NCBI GenBank assembly: GCA_003260075.1
Contig: QLIY01000675.1
Coordinates: 27,022-91,021 of the forward strand
Length of the DNA: 64,000 nt
Origin: Phallusia mammillata
Lineage: Eukaryota; Chordata; Ascidiacea; Phlebobranchia; Ascidiidae
Reading direction: 5' to 3'
Below, in pieces: positions 22,105-35,228 of the stretch; within the stretch, counting starts at the first letter, position 1; every line of letters starts with the position of its first letter. A model generated the notes under the pieces. The model saw nothing but the letters and a program-made list of their open reading frames with translations. It ran no database searches and was not told the origin of the DNA. Position numbers and translations under genes: made by a program.

Positions 22105-23014
22105 GATCACTTGACAACATCATTAAAATTTACTTTAGCGCCTTGGAAGATATTGTTGAGGATGGACGAAACGGAACAAAAACCTTAACTTTATTGTAAC
22201 AACTAGTAATAAAATAAAAAAGTAAAATGAAGCAGCTCAAATAATGACAAATAAGTAAAACGCAAAAATCTATAAGCAACACATCACGTTTATTAACAAT
22301 AACATTGGTCAATGAGGTTGCGACACAACTTTTGTCGCATGTCGCGTGCCGATCATACATCTTACACAAAAATTATCTTCAAGAAAATATTTTGTAAACG
22401 ACAGGATCACCAGCATATCAACATTAAGTTATACACATTAAAATTTCCAGGGTATATGAACTTTTAATTTGTTTTGTTAGTCTTTTTGTTTTTTGAAATA
22501 TATTTTTTGGTTATGAATTTAACCAATTACCGCGACATGCGACATGTTTAGCGCGCCCAATTTAGCAGCTGGCGACTGGCACTTTTGTTTAGTCTTGATT
22601 TTCATTCATAGTTATTTGTAATTTATCAGTAAAGAAGTGGTGCAGTAACGTCCAGATAAACCCTACAGATTAGCAATCTATGATTTGTAAAATAGGATTT
22701 GTAAGAGAGCGTTTAACTCGATTTGTAAGACAACGTTTAACTCGACTAGACCTCTGCTATCAATTCCCTAATTTTCGAATTTTGGTTTATGCTTGATTTT
22801 TAATAGCTTTCAGTTTAGAGAAAAGCAAATTTAGTTTCTTCCGTAAAGTGAAAAACGTTTGTCACATTTGTGTATGCCGTGCCTACCATTTTATTTGCGT
22901 TGAAACAAAAATGTTACTGTAAATAAGAAATTTCATGTACTGATAAAAACAATAACACCCATTAAGATGAACTTTTTAAAAAAGCGTTAAACAGCATCTA
23001 CTAGCACGAAATTA
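22105..23014. other. Intergenic region upstream of MCRIP, downstream of GPCR
   Basis: No coding exon was recognised. It contains the MCRIP promoter side (near 22105-22400), a small duplicated ATTTGTAAGA..GCGTTTAACTCGA block near 22700 and the GPCR 3' untranslated region. Confidence 0.45.
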
Positions 23015-23470
23015 TTATAACGGCCGCTCGTCTTGAATTACTGGTTCGTCTAAACTGGCCGAAATTGCCCGAATTTCCCGTTCATTTTGCTTCTTTGCAC
23101 CCGACGCTGATAATTTCGAGTTACTGCCGCTGCCCTTTTCCTCGTGTAGGGAATTTCTATTGCAGCAGCAACAACATCGCGAAAAGAAATCTTTGGTCGC
23201 TCCTCTCATCTTTCTGCAAGTGAAAAACAATTGATGGCCTAAATATTGGTTTGTTGCTGCCAGGATTACTGTTGTCGTTATCCAAATCAGTGGTTTTTAA
23301 GATTATCATGTCACCTTTTAAGTAGTTTTATGACAGTATCTTAATTTCGCTAGCTAAAGCAGGGGTGTGGCGGCCCGCGGGCCAAATGCGGCCCATTTAT
23401 TAAAGGTTGCGTGGCCCGCAGGGACGTTTGGATTTTAAATGCACTGGCAAACGCGTCTAGTTATTTTATA

Positions 23471-23514
<44 letters not shown>

Positions 23515-26500
23515 CCCGGTTCTATGTTCCTGCGACCTGACAGTAATGTTGGTAGAATCTAATGCAAATTTTAGTTGTTAACTCATTTTAGGCGTATATT
23601 TGATATGCAAAGTATAACTTTCTTGTGTTTTTTAAAGGTGCGGCCCGCAATTTAATTATGGTAATTGTATTTTGCCCCACAGTGATGAAAGGTTGCACAC
23701 CCCTGAGCTAAAGTATCTATCTTACCTACATCTTATTTCGGGATCACTTTACATTTAAAACGCGACATCAAACCCATTTTTGTACGTAATTAATTCGTGT
23801 TTTTGCTTATCCTGTTGGACTCTGCAAAATTTGGTCACAACTAGATCGAATAATGCAAAAAAGCACTGTAATAAGTTTATTGACAACTTTGTTACGTGCT
23901 GCGTGATTATCATATGTGATTCGTGATCGTGATTATCATTTATGATGTGTGATCATCATTTGTGATTGTTGATTATAAATTGTGATTCGTGATTAATATT
24001 AACGATTCGTGATCACCATTTGTGATCGGTGATCATCAATTCTGATGGCGATCATCATTTATGATTCGTGATCCGTGATCATTTTTTAAATGCGTGATTG
24101 TTGTTTGTGATCCTTGTTTTTTTTTAAACGTGATTATCATTTTTTAATGTCAATGCGCGCAAACTTACGTTGAACCGACGTTGTAAAATAGGGGATTTAG
24201 ACATTCTGAAATCCTCATACAGATGTAGTGCGACAGGCCGAAAAGCCAATCGACTCGCAATGCGTTGTTTCCATTGCTTTTTGTGCTTTGGGTATAGAAA
24301 GCATAGGCTGAAACAGAACAATAATTTAATTTCATTGGTCAATTTATTCCACCAATGACTCTTACTGAGACTTTTTCTTAGGAGACTAATTCTAAACGTT
24401 CCACTTTATGTTTGAGCCTAAAAACCGTATTTTTTCTAATTATGTTGTAAAACGTAAACTTAATTGCAATATGCAAGGGTACATCAACTATAAATGAATG
24501 CTTTAGACCAGTGGTTCTTAACCTTTTTGGTGTGGTTTCCCACTAAAGTCAACCACCAACCTCGAATTTCCCATTTGTTATTTTTATAATGATGTTTTGT
24601 GCCCTACGTTAACAAAAAAAAATGTTTAAATGAAATAATCTCGCGAAGCGATTTGGTCTTGACCTTAAAGGTATACTACAATCTTATTTAGTTTAAATAG
24701 TGCTTCTGTGAGAGATTACACTTTTTGGAATATTAAGTAGTATCCTCTGCTTGCATTAGTCATTTATTGCATCACAATCAAGCAAGGAAAGGCTTTTATT
24801 AGCAAAATAGCAAAGTCATTGATACTTTTAGTCTTGTCGGTGATGTAACAAATGGCCTTTGGATTTGTATGTGTCTTGTAAACCTCAGTGAAATTAATCT
24901 TGCATGTTGTTGCGGAATATTTTTTTTTAATTCAAAGCCGGATTCGACCCTCGGGTCCAAGTTTGGTTACCCGACTTACAAAATTTCCCACCGGTTAAGA
25001 ACCACTGCTTTAGACCATGGAAAGTAGCCCGTACTGCTATCAAGAAAAAGTGTTTTAGACCGTGGATTTCGTTGAAAAAAATAAAAGGATTGTTGCGAAT
25101 GATAAATCATTGCTCAAACGTTGGTCCATTATTAAAGCCGAGCTTTAAGTTGCGTTTTAGTTATACGCCCCAACTAACCTGTAAAAGGGATATAACCACA
25201 AACAAACGAAGCCACGATGAGAAAGAGTTGCAGAATTGCTTGTCGCTCCTTTACACTGTTGTTACTCTCTAAATAATATTTGCATAAAGTTACATGTTTA
25301 ATCATAAAAAAATACAGTCGGCAAGAAGCACACAGTTCGTGCATAAATAAATAACGCATGGTTTGAAAAGTCGGTCAAAACCATTGGACAGATTGGTCGG
25401 TTGTAAGTAGCTAGCTCCCTCAAGCAATTTGTAATCGGCCTCGCACGTTTTTTTGTGCAACGCCTCGAAGTCTGTAGAAATGCGCTTTTGTGCGCCCCCC
25501 CCCCAAAGTCGGTCAAAACCATTGGACAGATTGGTCGGTTGTAAGTAGCTAGGTCCCTCAAGCAATTTGTAATCGGCCTCGCACGTTTTTTTTTGCAACG
25601 CCTCGAAGTCTGTAAAAATGCGCTTTTGTACAAGTCAGTTGCAGCAAGCTTTAGTGGAACAATGCAAAAATCTCAGTTTGTCGTGACTGAAAAAGTTATG
25701 CGCATTGTATTTACAGATGTGGGTAGAACGGAATTGTTTGTCTTTACCAAATAAGATGCAAAAATCTTATTTACAAATTTAGATGTAATTACAAGTTTAC
25801 TTTTAATAGAAATGTGTTTGCACTGTAAATCAGCTATTGCTGTCAGGCATAATGTGTAAACGAGTGATGCTCTTCCTGCAGTTTTATCATAAATAATCGA
25901 CGTTTCGACATGTTTGCTATGTGTTTACAGATTTAGGTACATTTGTTTTAATTTACCTGAGTTTTTTCTTTTCTTTTTTCCCGCAACTCCAAATCTTCGT
26001 CTCCATAAGGTAAGTGCAATAATGATTGACAGAATTAACACGATGATTGATGGCAGATAGAAAAATATAGGGTGGCCTATTGACGTGTACCATCTGCATT
26101 GATTCACCCTGTATGGAGTGTTGGATTAATGCGCTGCAGTTAAAAGTCTGTTAGTGGGAGTAGTTTACACAAAACGGTTGTGATTCGGCACTGATCGACT
26201 TCATACTAACTTTACAATTGTAATACTAGGCTACCCTTAAAATCCTTTTTTCTTTTGGGTTAAGGCCGGGTTTGAAGCTAGTACAAGGGTGTTGGCCCGC
26301 TACCAACTTTGTACAAATTAATGGCAAAAAATGCTTTAGGTTAGGCTCCCCAATTTTCTGAGGTGTCTCCATAATAATACTAGGTCATTTTATTACACAT
26401 ATATATACGATATGTTCAGTATATAGCAAAACCTACTATATCGCGTTTGTGCAGAAATGATCTCGCAACTGTGCCCTACTTTACTTAAATGGCCTTGTTA

Positions 26501-29500
26501 GGTATTGTAAGCTAATTACTATTACATTTTTAATAAATTGCAGCCATAGTTACTTACCACTCTACTGAACAGGTGCAGGCGGGCCACTTGGCGGTCACAT
26601 GAGCGCTGGATCGGTCACGGATGCCTGATTCCATAAAGATAGCAAATGGAATGAACCCGCTGAAGAACGTCGCAGCCCAAATTGCAACCAGCCAAATCTG
26701 TTGTGTTCAATAAGGTTGGTAAACATTGTGTAGCAAGTTTCTTCGGAATGATTCCTTAAACTGTTTAACGTATTGGTTTGTTTCCACATATAATGTTAGC
26801 CTTACTACTGGCGGCTAACTTACAAAGTAAACCTTTGAAAATAGGGTGCAACGGTTCCGGCCTATCTCATTCAAAATTTGGTTTTTCATTTGCCTTTTAA
26901 TACCCTTCTTTTTATAAAAGGTGTAGTTGCACACAAATAAATGGAAAAAAGTTATTTTTTACATGTGAAAGGTGTGTGGCATTTAATTCAAAGACGTTTC
27001 GCGTTTGAGACATCACCGATATCTTATGTATCATTTTGTTTATCATTAACAAACGCAAAAATGTGACGAATTTATGGGCAAACTCTGTTTTAGACAGATG
27101 ACTAAAATCGATGATGTATTTTGCTTTCCGGTTTGAAAACAGGGAGTCAAACGGTTTAGTTAGTTATCATTTATTCTTACCGCCGCGTGTTTCTTTTTAA
27201 TTTTTGAAATCTTGTGTGGCCACTTGATGGCGATGTAACGAAGCAGAGCAAACGACAGAATGTGCTGTGCAGTGGCGTATGACGTCCATAGGTCGGATGC
27301 CCAGTAAAACTAAGAAAAGAAAAATGTTTATCAAATTTAGATTGAGAAAACCCCCCCCCCCCCCCCCCCCCCCTTTCTTAGGGTTTCAACGTAATGGTGC
27401 ACCGAACCCGGCTCATAAGGTTCACAAGGCCGAATAATTCGACCGAATCAGGCCGAAGCTTAAATCCTCTTTCTAATTTATGTTTTAAAATGAACCTTGT
27501 GTCGTTGATGCAAGTTTATGACACTCCAAAATCACTTTCACAAGGTGTAAGGTTTCCTAAAGTTCTAATGTTTTGCAGACAACGTGGTTCGTATTTTTCT
27601 GACGCAACAATCAGTTATTTCATGAAGTTTTATATCGGTGATATTTACACATTTGGTATAAATTTTATACAATCGAAACAAACCAAAAAGTTTGGTTTCG
27701 GCCGAATAACGCATACGATAGAGCCTATAGTATGGTTTAATTGAAGTTTTAGTGATTAAACACTGCTGGAATTTGTTTTCTTGAATCCTAATATCTGCTT
27801 AAGCAGGTGATAACGTTAATTTAGTCAGCAATTGTGGTGGACTTTCGACCGGAATCATGACTATGGGAAATTTTTTCCGGTACTTTGCAATATACAGTCA
27901 CGTTTTTGATTCAGGCCTTTGATTCTGTGAACTTGCGCTGACAGCTTAAGTGAGTAATTGGTTTAATGAAGGACCAAAACCCGGTCCATATGATATCGAC
28001 CTCCGGGAATTAGTGCAGACAAAACATTGCCAATTGTTGCTTAAAATTCTGGGTTTCCTGTCGTAGTTTGTGCATAGGACATGTTTGTCACACATGTATT
28101 TCTGTTGATGTTAAACATTTTGCAACATTTTTTTTAAAGCCACGTTCTGTAATATAGCCGTAGTATAACTAGAACTTCCACCAAGATCTCATAAAAGGAA
28201 TAAACAAAGAATTACTCTGTCTAATTAAGACCCTAAAATAAATCGCACTTTGTTCATATTTAAGACATGTTATTTAAACGGGTTCAGCAATGCTTGTGCT
28301 ACGTTGCAAGCTTTTAATTCGTTTTTATCTTGAACGTGAACCATGGCTGGTATAGCCAAACCACCCAACGCGGATAACGAATTCTTTTTTATGTTAATGT
28401 TTTTTCGCGTGAGGAATGTTGATGGTAAATAACAAGTTTAATTGCGCAAATTTTGTGACACGTAGTTTAACTTGAAGTGTACAGGTAACCCTCCGCCATT
28501 TTTGTCTATAAACGTCGAAACCCAATTTATTTCACCTAAGATACTGGGCAATAATATCAGTTTTGCCCCCCCCCCTGCGCAAATTTTGTGACACGTAGTT
28601 TAACTTGAAGTGTACAGGTAACCTCCGCCATTTTTGTCTATAAACGTCGACACCCAATTTATTTCACCTAAGACACTGGGCAATAATATCAGTTTTACAG
28701 CAAAATACCCCGGTGTAAAACTGATATTACCTTTGTATAAACGCATTGTAATGTAGCTTGATATATACAACTATACTTGTCAAAGTCTTTGAAAGTCTCA
28801 TTCTGTACAGTTGTGACGAAGAAGTAAATCAATAGTTTGTACTTTCCAATAATTTTAACATCCCTTGACATAATCGCGGATCATTGAGAAACGTTCTGTA
28901 GAAACCAATCATTTTATCTGTACTGCGCAGTGGTACAGTATAACGTACATGTAGTCGCGAAGCAATCAGTTACTGTGTATTAAATGCGTCTGTTACTATA
29001 TAAAATAGTGGTGCAAGTTTGGTTGGCAGAAACATTTCAGCCAAATTTGCCGTTTAGCTGAAGTTTCGGTTTCGGCCCGAACTTTTTTGTCCGAAATCGA
29101 ACGTTTTAAATGTATGGATTTAATGACCATAAACTTTCAGGGACATTCATATCACTGATGATGGCATGAGCATTTCTCGAAACGTTTGAATAATAAAGCA
29201 TATCGTTTTTACGTCTATTTGGGCCGTTATTTTCACCATTAAACTTATGAACAGATCCGTATATAATTTTCAATATCGCCAATTTAAATCATTATAAATT
29301 AGCTAATTGTTGTTTCTAAATAAAACACGAGTCACGTTGTCTGCAAAATATTTAGGTGTTTTGTTCAGCTATACGTATTGTAAAAGTCGTTTTGGAGTCT
29401 CATAAACAAGTTAACCTGCATTAACTACGTAAGGTTTGGTTTAAAACATCTACCAGGGGATTTAAGGTTCAGTCGAAATTATAGGGCCTTGTGTCGAATA

Positions 29501-32074
29501 TTCGGGTTCGGCACGAACGTTTTAAGGCGGGTCCGTTACATCACCAATAAAAAACACAAATAAACTCAGTATAATTTATTTTATTATACCACTAATTTTT
29601 TCTGACCTTGCAGAAAAAGTTGGGTAGAAGCCACCGGTCGAAGCCCCAAGTTCGTCTATAGAGCAGAAGTGGGCTTATAATAGCGGAGTAAAGGTCTGAC
29701 ACGCACATACTGAGGATGAATAGCTCGAAAATGGATCTGGAAACATAAATAACAGGTCGGTGAAATTTGTTTTTTTACGATCTAATGCAAGCAAGTGCAA
29801 AATTTTGTTGAAAAAGGTTTTCCGTTGATATAAGCTGTTACTGTCAGTCATAATATCAAACTTAGAGAGTTCTTCTGGCAATTTTATTTCAAAACCAAAT
29901 GCCAGAAGAGCTCTATACGTTTGAGGTTTTCCGTTTGTTTCTCGTTTTGTGTTTTAGTGTGTAATGCGGCGATGTGGTTATGGACAAAGAGTGGCGGGAA
30001 AAAATTTATTAAAGTTATTAAAGGACTAAAAATTATTTAATTGCATTTATGGATTGTGGACTATAACACTTGTGCTTTCCATACTACCAATGTATGGAGG
30101 TATTCGATTCTGTTTTGACCATGTGCAAATGTGTTAATTTACACACAACATAATATATACGTTCAATAGCAATGTTTGCGGAATTATGTCTGCGCAAAAA
30201 GACATTCCAGCAAACATTCTTTCGTTGTGCGAAGCTTTGGCCAACTGATCAAAATAGCAATTCTGTTGCAATGATAACATGTGCTTTCAATTTTCTTGTC
30301 GCTAGCACAAGAAAATGTTGCAAAAAGTAGTTTATACTTCAGTTTAGAGTAAAACCAATGGACGATAAAATCCTTGGTAAAACAGAATCAGTCGGTCATT
30401 TATATCGGTTTGTATTTCGATTACAGGAACTGATGATGCCACATAGGCGAAATATATATTCCTTTATTAAACCGACTGATTCTGTACTCTAGTTAAAAAG
30501 GCAAACAGTGATCGTCAGGTTAAGCCATGTTGTTGATGGTTGATCTATTACTAAAGTTGTTATTTTGATATTTCAATTTACTTCGCAAAAAGATATTTCA
30601 GCAACATTGTTCCGTTCTGCCTAGCTTTGGTCAACGAAATCTGAGTAGTGATTCAGTGGTAAGAATTTCTGATCTCATCTCTTGTCGCTAATTCGATAAA
30701 TGTTTACAAAAGTTAATTTTTGTAAGAAATTCTACCATTCTCGTGTGAGTTAAACCTGACCTGATTTCTCAGCACGTTTTTATGAAAAAGTCGCCATATA
30801 ACGAGCAGATATTCCCAACGTGACGTGACAGGTCGTGATTGGCTGCGTAATAATAACCTCGTAACAGACAGTATTTGAAACGTTAGTCTTTAATTGCTGT
30901 ACAGCATGGCCAAGGTGTCGATTAGCCTTGGATGAAAAATAATGCTATTATTTAGCAGCAGTATCCGATTATGCATGGACGGTGCAGTTAAGACTACATT
31001 TGGTTACATTGGATTAAGTTTTAAATTTTAATTACCTAAGACAATTTGGAATGAAACTGCCCGCACATTTGACGCAGACTGTATTGTATATGTAATTGAT
31101 ATGTTTTGTTTGTAAATTTTGTAGGTTTAGGCATGTACTTGGTTGGATTCGTGTTTGTATTTAAACGGTTTGTAACTTTTAATTCAACAGTATTTTTTAT
31201 GCATTTTTTTTTAATTTGTGCACAGTTAAACAAAATCCAACAAACTGGACAAACAAACTAAACTGAAAAAAAATCAACGTTTGTTTTTCAAAATAAACAA
31301 ATTTTCAAACATATTTCCAATTTAACTTTGAATATTTTTGTGCAAACAAATACATACTCTAACTTATAATAGCTTAAAATAGCTTTTCTAACACGTGTTC
31401 CACCACAAAAATCTCAGTAATTACAAAAAAAATGTGACAACAGAACAATTCCGAAACAAACAAACCAATGCAATTTGCCAAATCAAAAACTTTTCTAAAC
31501 TTCTTACCTGAGGGTTTTTGTGGTAAGAATCACCACAATAGTTACAACGTTTCCGAAAATTCCCACAACGGCAAGAAATATCAAAATCACTGCAGCCAGT
31601 AATATTTCGTCATCGCTGAAGGGCCGTTCGTAAGGTCTGAAAAATGCACAAACAAAAAATTAATAATTTTCATCTACCCATGATGGCAAAGTTTTGTGCC
31701 TGAATGAAACTCGGCAAAAATTTTTTGAATTGCAGAACATTATACTTTTGTTCTTACAAAGGTAAAACATGCATTAAAATTTATTGATTATATATATGTG
31801 TTTCAAATCTTATTTTAGAGCTAACGAAATTGAATTCGGTGCAACACACTATAAACGAATTGCTACAATCTACAAGAAAACTCGTTGTATATATAATATA
31901 GCATAAATTTAAGTTTTAACTCAAGTGCCCTATTAATGGTGCTGGGATATTGCTCTTAATCTCCATTTGTGGGTGTTTAACTCGATGTGGCTGTACTTAC
32001 GGGCCTGTTGTGGCGTTTGTGACAAGTTCGGTGAAATTTGTGAATGCCGCGTCAGTTGCAGCGCTCGTTGTCAT
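23015..32074 (-). CDS. Rhodopsin-class (class A) G-protein-coupled receptor
   Basis: Exons in transcript order: 32074-32001 (N-terminus with NFT and NAT glycosylation sites), 31636-31508 (TM1 with the GN motif in VVGIFGNVVTI), a missing TM2 exon, 27309-27181 (TM3), 26697-26558 (TM4 and loop 2), 26108-25957 (TM5), 25268-25179 (loop 3 and TM6), 24307-24169 (TM7 with NPLFY, the NPxxY motif) and 23213-23015 (helix 8, five consecutive Cys likely palmitoylated, acidic tail). From TM3 to the stop the phases give 849 bases. The missing exon must be 1 modulo 3 in length and may lie in a gap such as 27351-27373. The D/ERY motif reads LRY, and TM6 has VCGYIPF in place of CWxP. Ligand and subfamily are not assignable. 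The start may be further upstream, since the frame remains open to the exon edge. Confidence 0.85.
23360..23705. mobile_element. Non-autonomous hAT element, about 346 bp
   Basis: Ends CAGGGGTGTG and CACACCCCTG are inverted repeats, with target-site duplication AGCTAAAG at 23352-23359 and 23706-23713. It contains GGCCCGCGGGCC and CGGCCCGC blocks typical of such elements, and a 42-C placeholder (23472-23513), so its true length is uncertain. It lies in the last GPCR intron. Confidence 0.9.
23472..23513. other. C42 gap placeholder inside hAT element
   Basis: An uninterrupted run of 42 Cs inside a transposon copy, interpreted as an unfilled gap like the other C runs. Confidence 0.7.
23901..24141. 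repeat. GTGATCATCATTT minisatellite
   Basis: About ten degenerate repeats of a 20-25 bp unit built on CGTGATCATCATTTGTGATT run next to the TM7 exon of the GPCR, ending only some 30 bp from its splice donor. Confidence 0.75.
24509..25007. mobile_element. Non-autonomous hAT element, 499 bp
   Basis: Ends CAGTGGTTCTTAACC and GGTTAAGAACCACTG are perfect 15-bp inverted repeats. Target-site duplication CTTTAGAC is at 24501-24508 and 25008-25015. It lies in the GPCR intron between the TM6 and TM7 exons. Confidence 0.93.
25495..25504. other. C10 gap placeholder with duplicated flanks
   Basis: The block AAAGTCGGTCAAAACCATTG through AATGCGCTTTTGT is duplicated across it (about 25367-25494 and 25505-25632) with about 3% differences. 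Confidence 0.88.
25830..25925. repeat. Copy of the GCTGCCAGGCAT repeat family
   Basis: TATTGCTGTCAGGCATAATG is followed by GATGCTCTTCCTGCAG and CGACGTTTCGAC; it is related to 15745-15845 and 57715-57840. It is intronic in the GPCR. Confidence 0.5.
27351..27373. other. C23 gap placeholder
   Basis: A 23-C run just upstream (in transcript sense) of the GPCR TM3 exon. It is a candidate place where the missing TM2 exon was lost. Confidence 0.65.
28566..28575. other. C10 gap placeholder with duplicated flanks
   Basis: The segment TGCGCAAATTTTGTGACACG to AATATCAGTTTT is repeated on both sides (28442-28565 and 28576-28697) with very few changes. Confidence 0.88.
29150..29275 (+). repeat. Dispersed repeat with CTGATGA...CGAAACG core
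   Basis: CTGATGATGGCATGAG is followed by CTCGAAACGTTTGAATAATA and a TTTGGGCCGTTATTTTC / ATGAACAGATCCGTATATA tail. The head resembles a degenerate hammerhead core (29155-29183); the tail defines the family seen at 2055, 2282, 3416 and 55265. Confidence 0.5.
29835..29920. repeat. Fold-back repeat, GCCAGAAGAGCTC family
   Basis: GAGAGTTCTTCTGGCA and TGCCAGAAGAGCTCT form an inverted pair around a short spacer, preceded by GCTGTTACTGTCAGTCAT; it is related to 15745-15845. Confidence 0.55.
30392..30490. repeat. Inverted repeat CAGAATCAGTCGGT enclosing CTGATGA core
   Basis: CAGAATCAGTCGGT and ACCGACTGATTCTG lie about 75 bp apart. Between them CTGATGA-T-GCC-ACATA-GGC-GAAA (30430-30452) resembles a hammerhead core with stem II, but no stem III or GUC site is evident. 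Confidence 0.5.
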
Positions 32075-34399
32075 GGCAACAAAAGTCCCTACACCTGAAT
32101 CAGTAAAACATGTTAGGTAACAACTTGCTGGGTAATGCAAAACAGGGCGACAGGGCGAAACGTCTGTCATACGGTGTCTGCCGTAATTACATGTTCTATG
32201 ATGAAGCATTCCTTTTCTGGTAAAAAACAGTGGTTTACCACGTGAGTACACACGCCACGCGCGTATAAAGTGCGCGAAAAACCACAGATCCACAACAACT
32301 GCTTTGAAGTTTACAATAATTGTTATCTTCTCAAACATTCCCGTTAGCATACAAATTTTATGTCTACTAGCAACTAAATCACCTTTTATAATAGTATCGG
32401 CTTATAGTTCTACTTTGACACTCAACTTTCGCTTTAGGTTCGTGTTTTCATTACATAAATTTTCTTGTTGCCTTTTTCAAATTCTTGTAGTTTCTTCGTA
32501 TATTTGTTTCCACTATATTTGATACATCTTGGCACAGAGGCCTGAAATTGGGGCCTGATCCCAAAAGAACGAGCCTGGCAGTCCAATTTGAACACAGGTT
32601 AAAAAATAAAGTTCGAATTGGATCCGAAAGTTAGATTAACCAATGAAATTTACGACACAAATGCGAACAACAGTAAAGTCATGTCCAAAATTATTCCTGG
32701 TTGGTACAAACTACAAAGCCGAACCCGACACGAAAAGCCTGGCCCGGCTTTCAACTCTGTTTTACCGTCTCATGTTTTTCTGCAACAGACGTTCTCCTCA
32801 GTTTCTCTTCCTAACTGAGGAAAGACAAAATTACGACACGAATGTGGAGTGGCAAATCAAGCCCTATTTATTAAAACCTAACTCGAAAAGCCCTACCTTA
32901 ATTACAACTTTCTTTTTACCCCTCGTGTTTCTTAAACATCTGGTTCTAACTGAAGCACGTGTGTCATGTGATAGGCTTGACACTAACAGGACATCGGTGT
33001 GCCGCAGACTGGTGTTAGTCCGATGTGTTGATTTCCTAATACACCTGTTAACTTCCGACATGTTTAGCTTTCAGTGTTTGATCACCTGAAGCGTTTTACC
33101 GGTGGTTAACAAACATAGTTGTAGCGGCACGTTACATGTGCTTGGTACTCAATTTTTGACATAATCTCAACGGAATTCACTTTTTGTCGGACTTGTCTGC
33201 GTTTTTGGTTCATTAAAGAAACTATAGTTTGGTGACAATGAAAAGCGCATTAGGCTTGAAATCATGTCCACATTTTAAATATTTTCTTTTTCTTTTTAAG
33301 TTTTCACATATGCGTTGATGTTTGCTGTTTTAACAGCATTTTAAAACCGACAATTATCCAGTTGATTTGCATTTCATCATTTGGGTTTAAATATTACGAA
33401 AACAATCCACAACGAAGATTCTTTAATGCTCGTCATTTTGTAGCGTTTTAAATTGATAAAACCGCACTTCCGAAGCGCTGAACGCAATTGAACTACTCTT
33501 TATCACTTAAATACATCAAACTCATTTGCGGTGGTTTACGATATTGCATTGCGCCTTAATAAGCTTTTGACTTGTAGCTCAGCTAACTCGTTTCTACTTC
33601 TACACGCATTGTTTTACTTCTGTTCTTGTATTTTAGGCTTGTCTGGTGCAAAGATCAAAACTTAAATGCTTTCGAAATTCTCAACCATAGTCGCCTGTAA
33701 AGTTATTCAGCTCGCGTATATTGGGAAATCACGGCGTGGTGTTTTAACCGCTCACACAACACAGTGATTATGCTCAGATTGTAATTATTACACAATACGT
33801 AAAGGCTCTGGATTTTTCCATGTAATGAGTGGAAAGATTTTATCTACCGCCAGTTGAACCATCGTGCAATTCTCTGACTTTGTGCCATCTCAAGTTACGG
33901 CTTAAATAAGACAAATTTAAAATTCAGCCATGAATCAAATCTACTGATTTAATGTAGCCCGAACCCGATCTGAAAGCCCGAACTCTGATCGTAGACTTCA
34001 CTTTCAGCAATTCACAACATTATTAGTAACTGCACCTTGAAAAAAATATGGTAAGCTGCTTAAAACCTGTTAGAAAATCGTTCCTGGACTGTCACAGTCG
34101 AACAACGCATTTACAAAAAGTAATGATTTTAAAACTTTTACCAAACCGCAGTCGAAACCTGCTGGAAGTCAGGGCTACTTTGCCCAACTGGCCGTCTAGT
34201 TCTGAGCTTTTAGCATACAAGGCAGACTAATTACACGTTACGCCTAAATCTACTTAAATTCCTGAAGCTTTTCTGGCCTCTCATCCGACAATTACTCGCC
34301 GGCAAGGTCACGTGTGTTAAGTGGTGGAGGGACGCGCCCGCGATTTTCCGGAAATTCTGATAATAATTTTCTTGTCACTCTAACAGTGAAAAGTGTGCT

Positions 34400-34745
34400 G
34401 CCTCATGCCCCGTGCATTGTGAGTTGCACAAAAGCGCAGTTTTTGTCTTGTTCCAACGCTTGTGGGTACAAACCCCGACAAATTAGCAATTAAAGAAGAC
34501 TTTACAAATGTTGATGAAAGTTTTCATTAGATGTATTGTACTTCAGTTTTACATTTGCGGATGTTGATGCATTGTGAATCGTCTTTATTTCTTGGGCTAA
34601 TGGATGTGGGTACAAACCCCGACAAGACAGCATTAAACAAGGACTTTACGAATGTTGCTTTTATTCAGGCGGACTGTTCTTGCGATTTACACATGCAGAA
34701 GTATCCAGGCGGCCGTGCTTGATATGTGCAACTTTTTATATATAT
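34400..34745 (+). repeat. 144-bp satellite, two units
   Basis: The landmark GTGGGTACAAACCCCGACAA-type block starts at 34462 and 34606, a spacing of 144 bp. Each unit also contains GATGCATTGTGAATCGTCTT and GACTTTAC(A/G)AATGTTG. Confidence 0.8.
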
Positions 34746-35218
34746 ATTTGACTTCTGTAACTGGTCTAAAATACCTTTTTTGTTTAGAAAATTACAAGTT
34801 CATATCGGTATGCGCGTCCAGCTGCTAGACTGTTTTTTTGGATTTTGTGGACACATTGTCGATCGTTAGTAAAATAAATATCTATGGCTGGGCGAAACAG
34901 AACAAACGTTGTACAGTGATTGGCTAAACTCTAAATAATTTGCTGAGCAGTTGACAACATGCACTGATGATGACAACAGCGATTCTTTGTTAAAACGTTT
35001 GCGCTAAGATATATTCTATTTTCACAAGCTCTTTGGCAGTTAAATGTTTTTACTACTTGTTCTGTTGAAGTTTTCGAACTACGTAACAGACACCATTTCA
35101 AAGGTTGTTTTTACAAACCATATTACCATTTTGGGCCAGAACCTCGACTAAATTACTTCATGCTAGTATGACATCACGAATCACTAAAATAATGATTGTT
35201 ACATCTTTGTTACGTCAT

Positions 35219-35228
35219 CCCCCCCCCC
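35219..35228. other. C10 gap placeholder between duplicated satellite blocks
   Basis: About 0.8-0.9 kb on the left (34400-35218) is repeated on the right (35229-36147), including the satellite and the downstream CTTCTGTAACTGGT and CCAGCTGCTAGACT blocks. Confidence 0.82.

Noticed and set aside
24124..24342. Small protein containing LYPKHKKQW
   Set aside because: It is the wrong frame of the GPCR TM7 exon; the phased frame gives NPLFY and joins the flanking exons.
25298..25633. Open frame with two repeated ADYKLLEG units, as a repeat protein
   Set aside because: The repetition is the duplicated flank across the C10 at 25495, in a GPCR intron.
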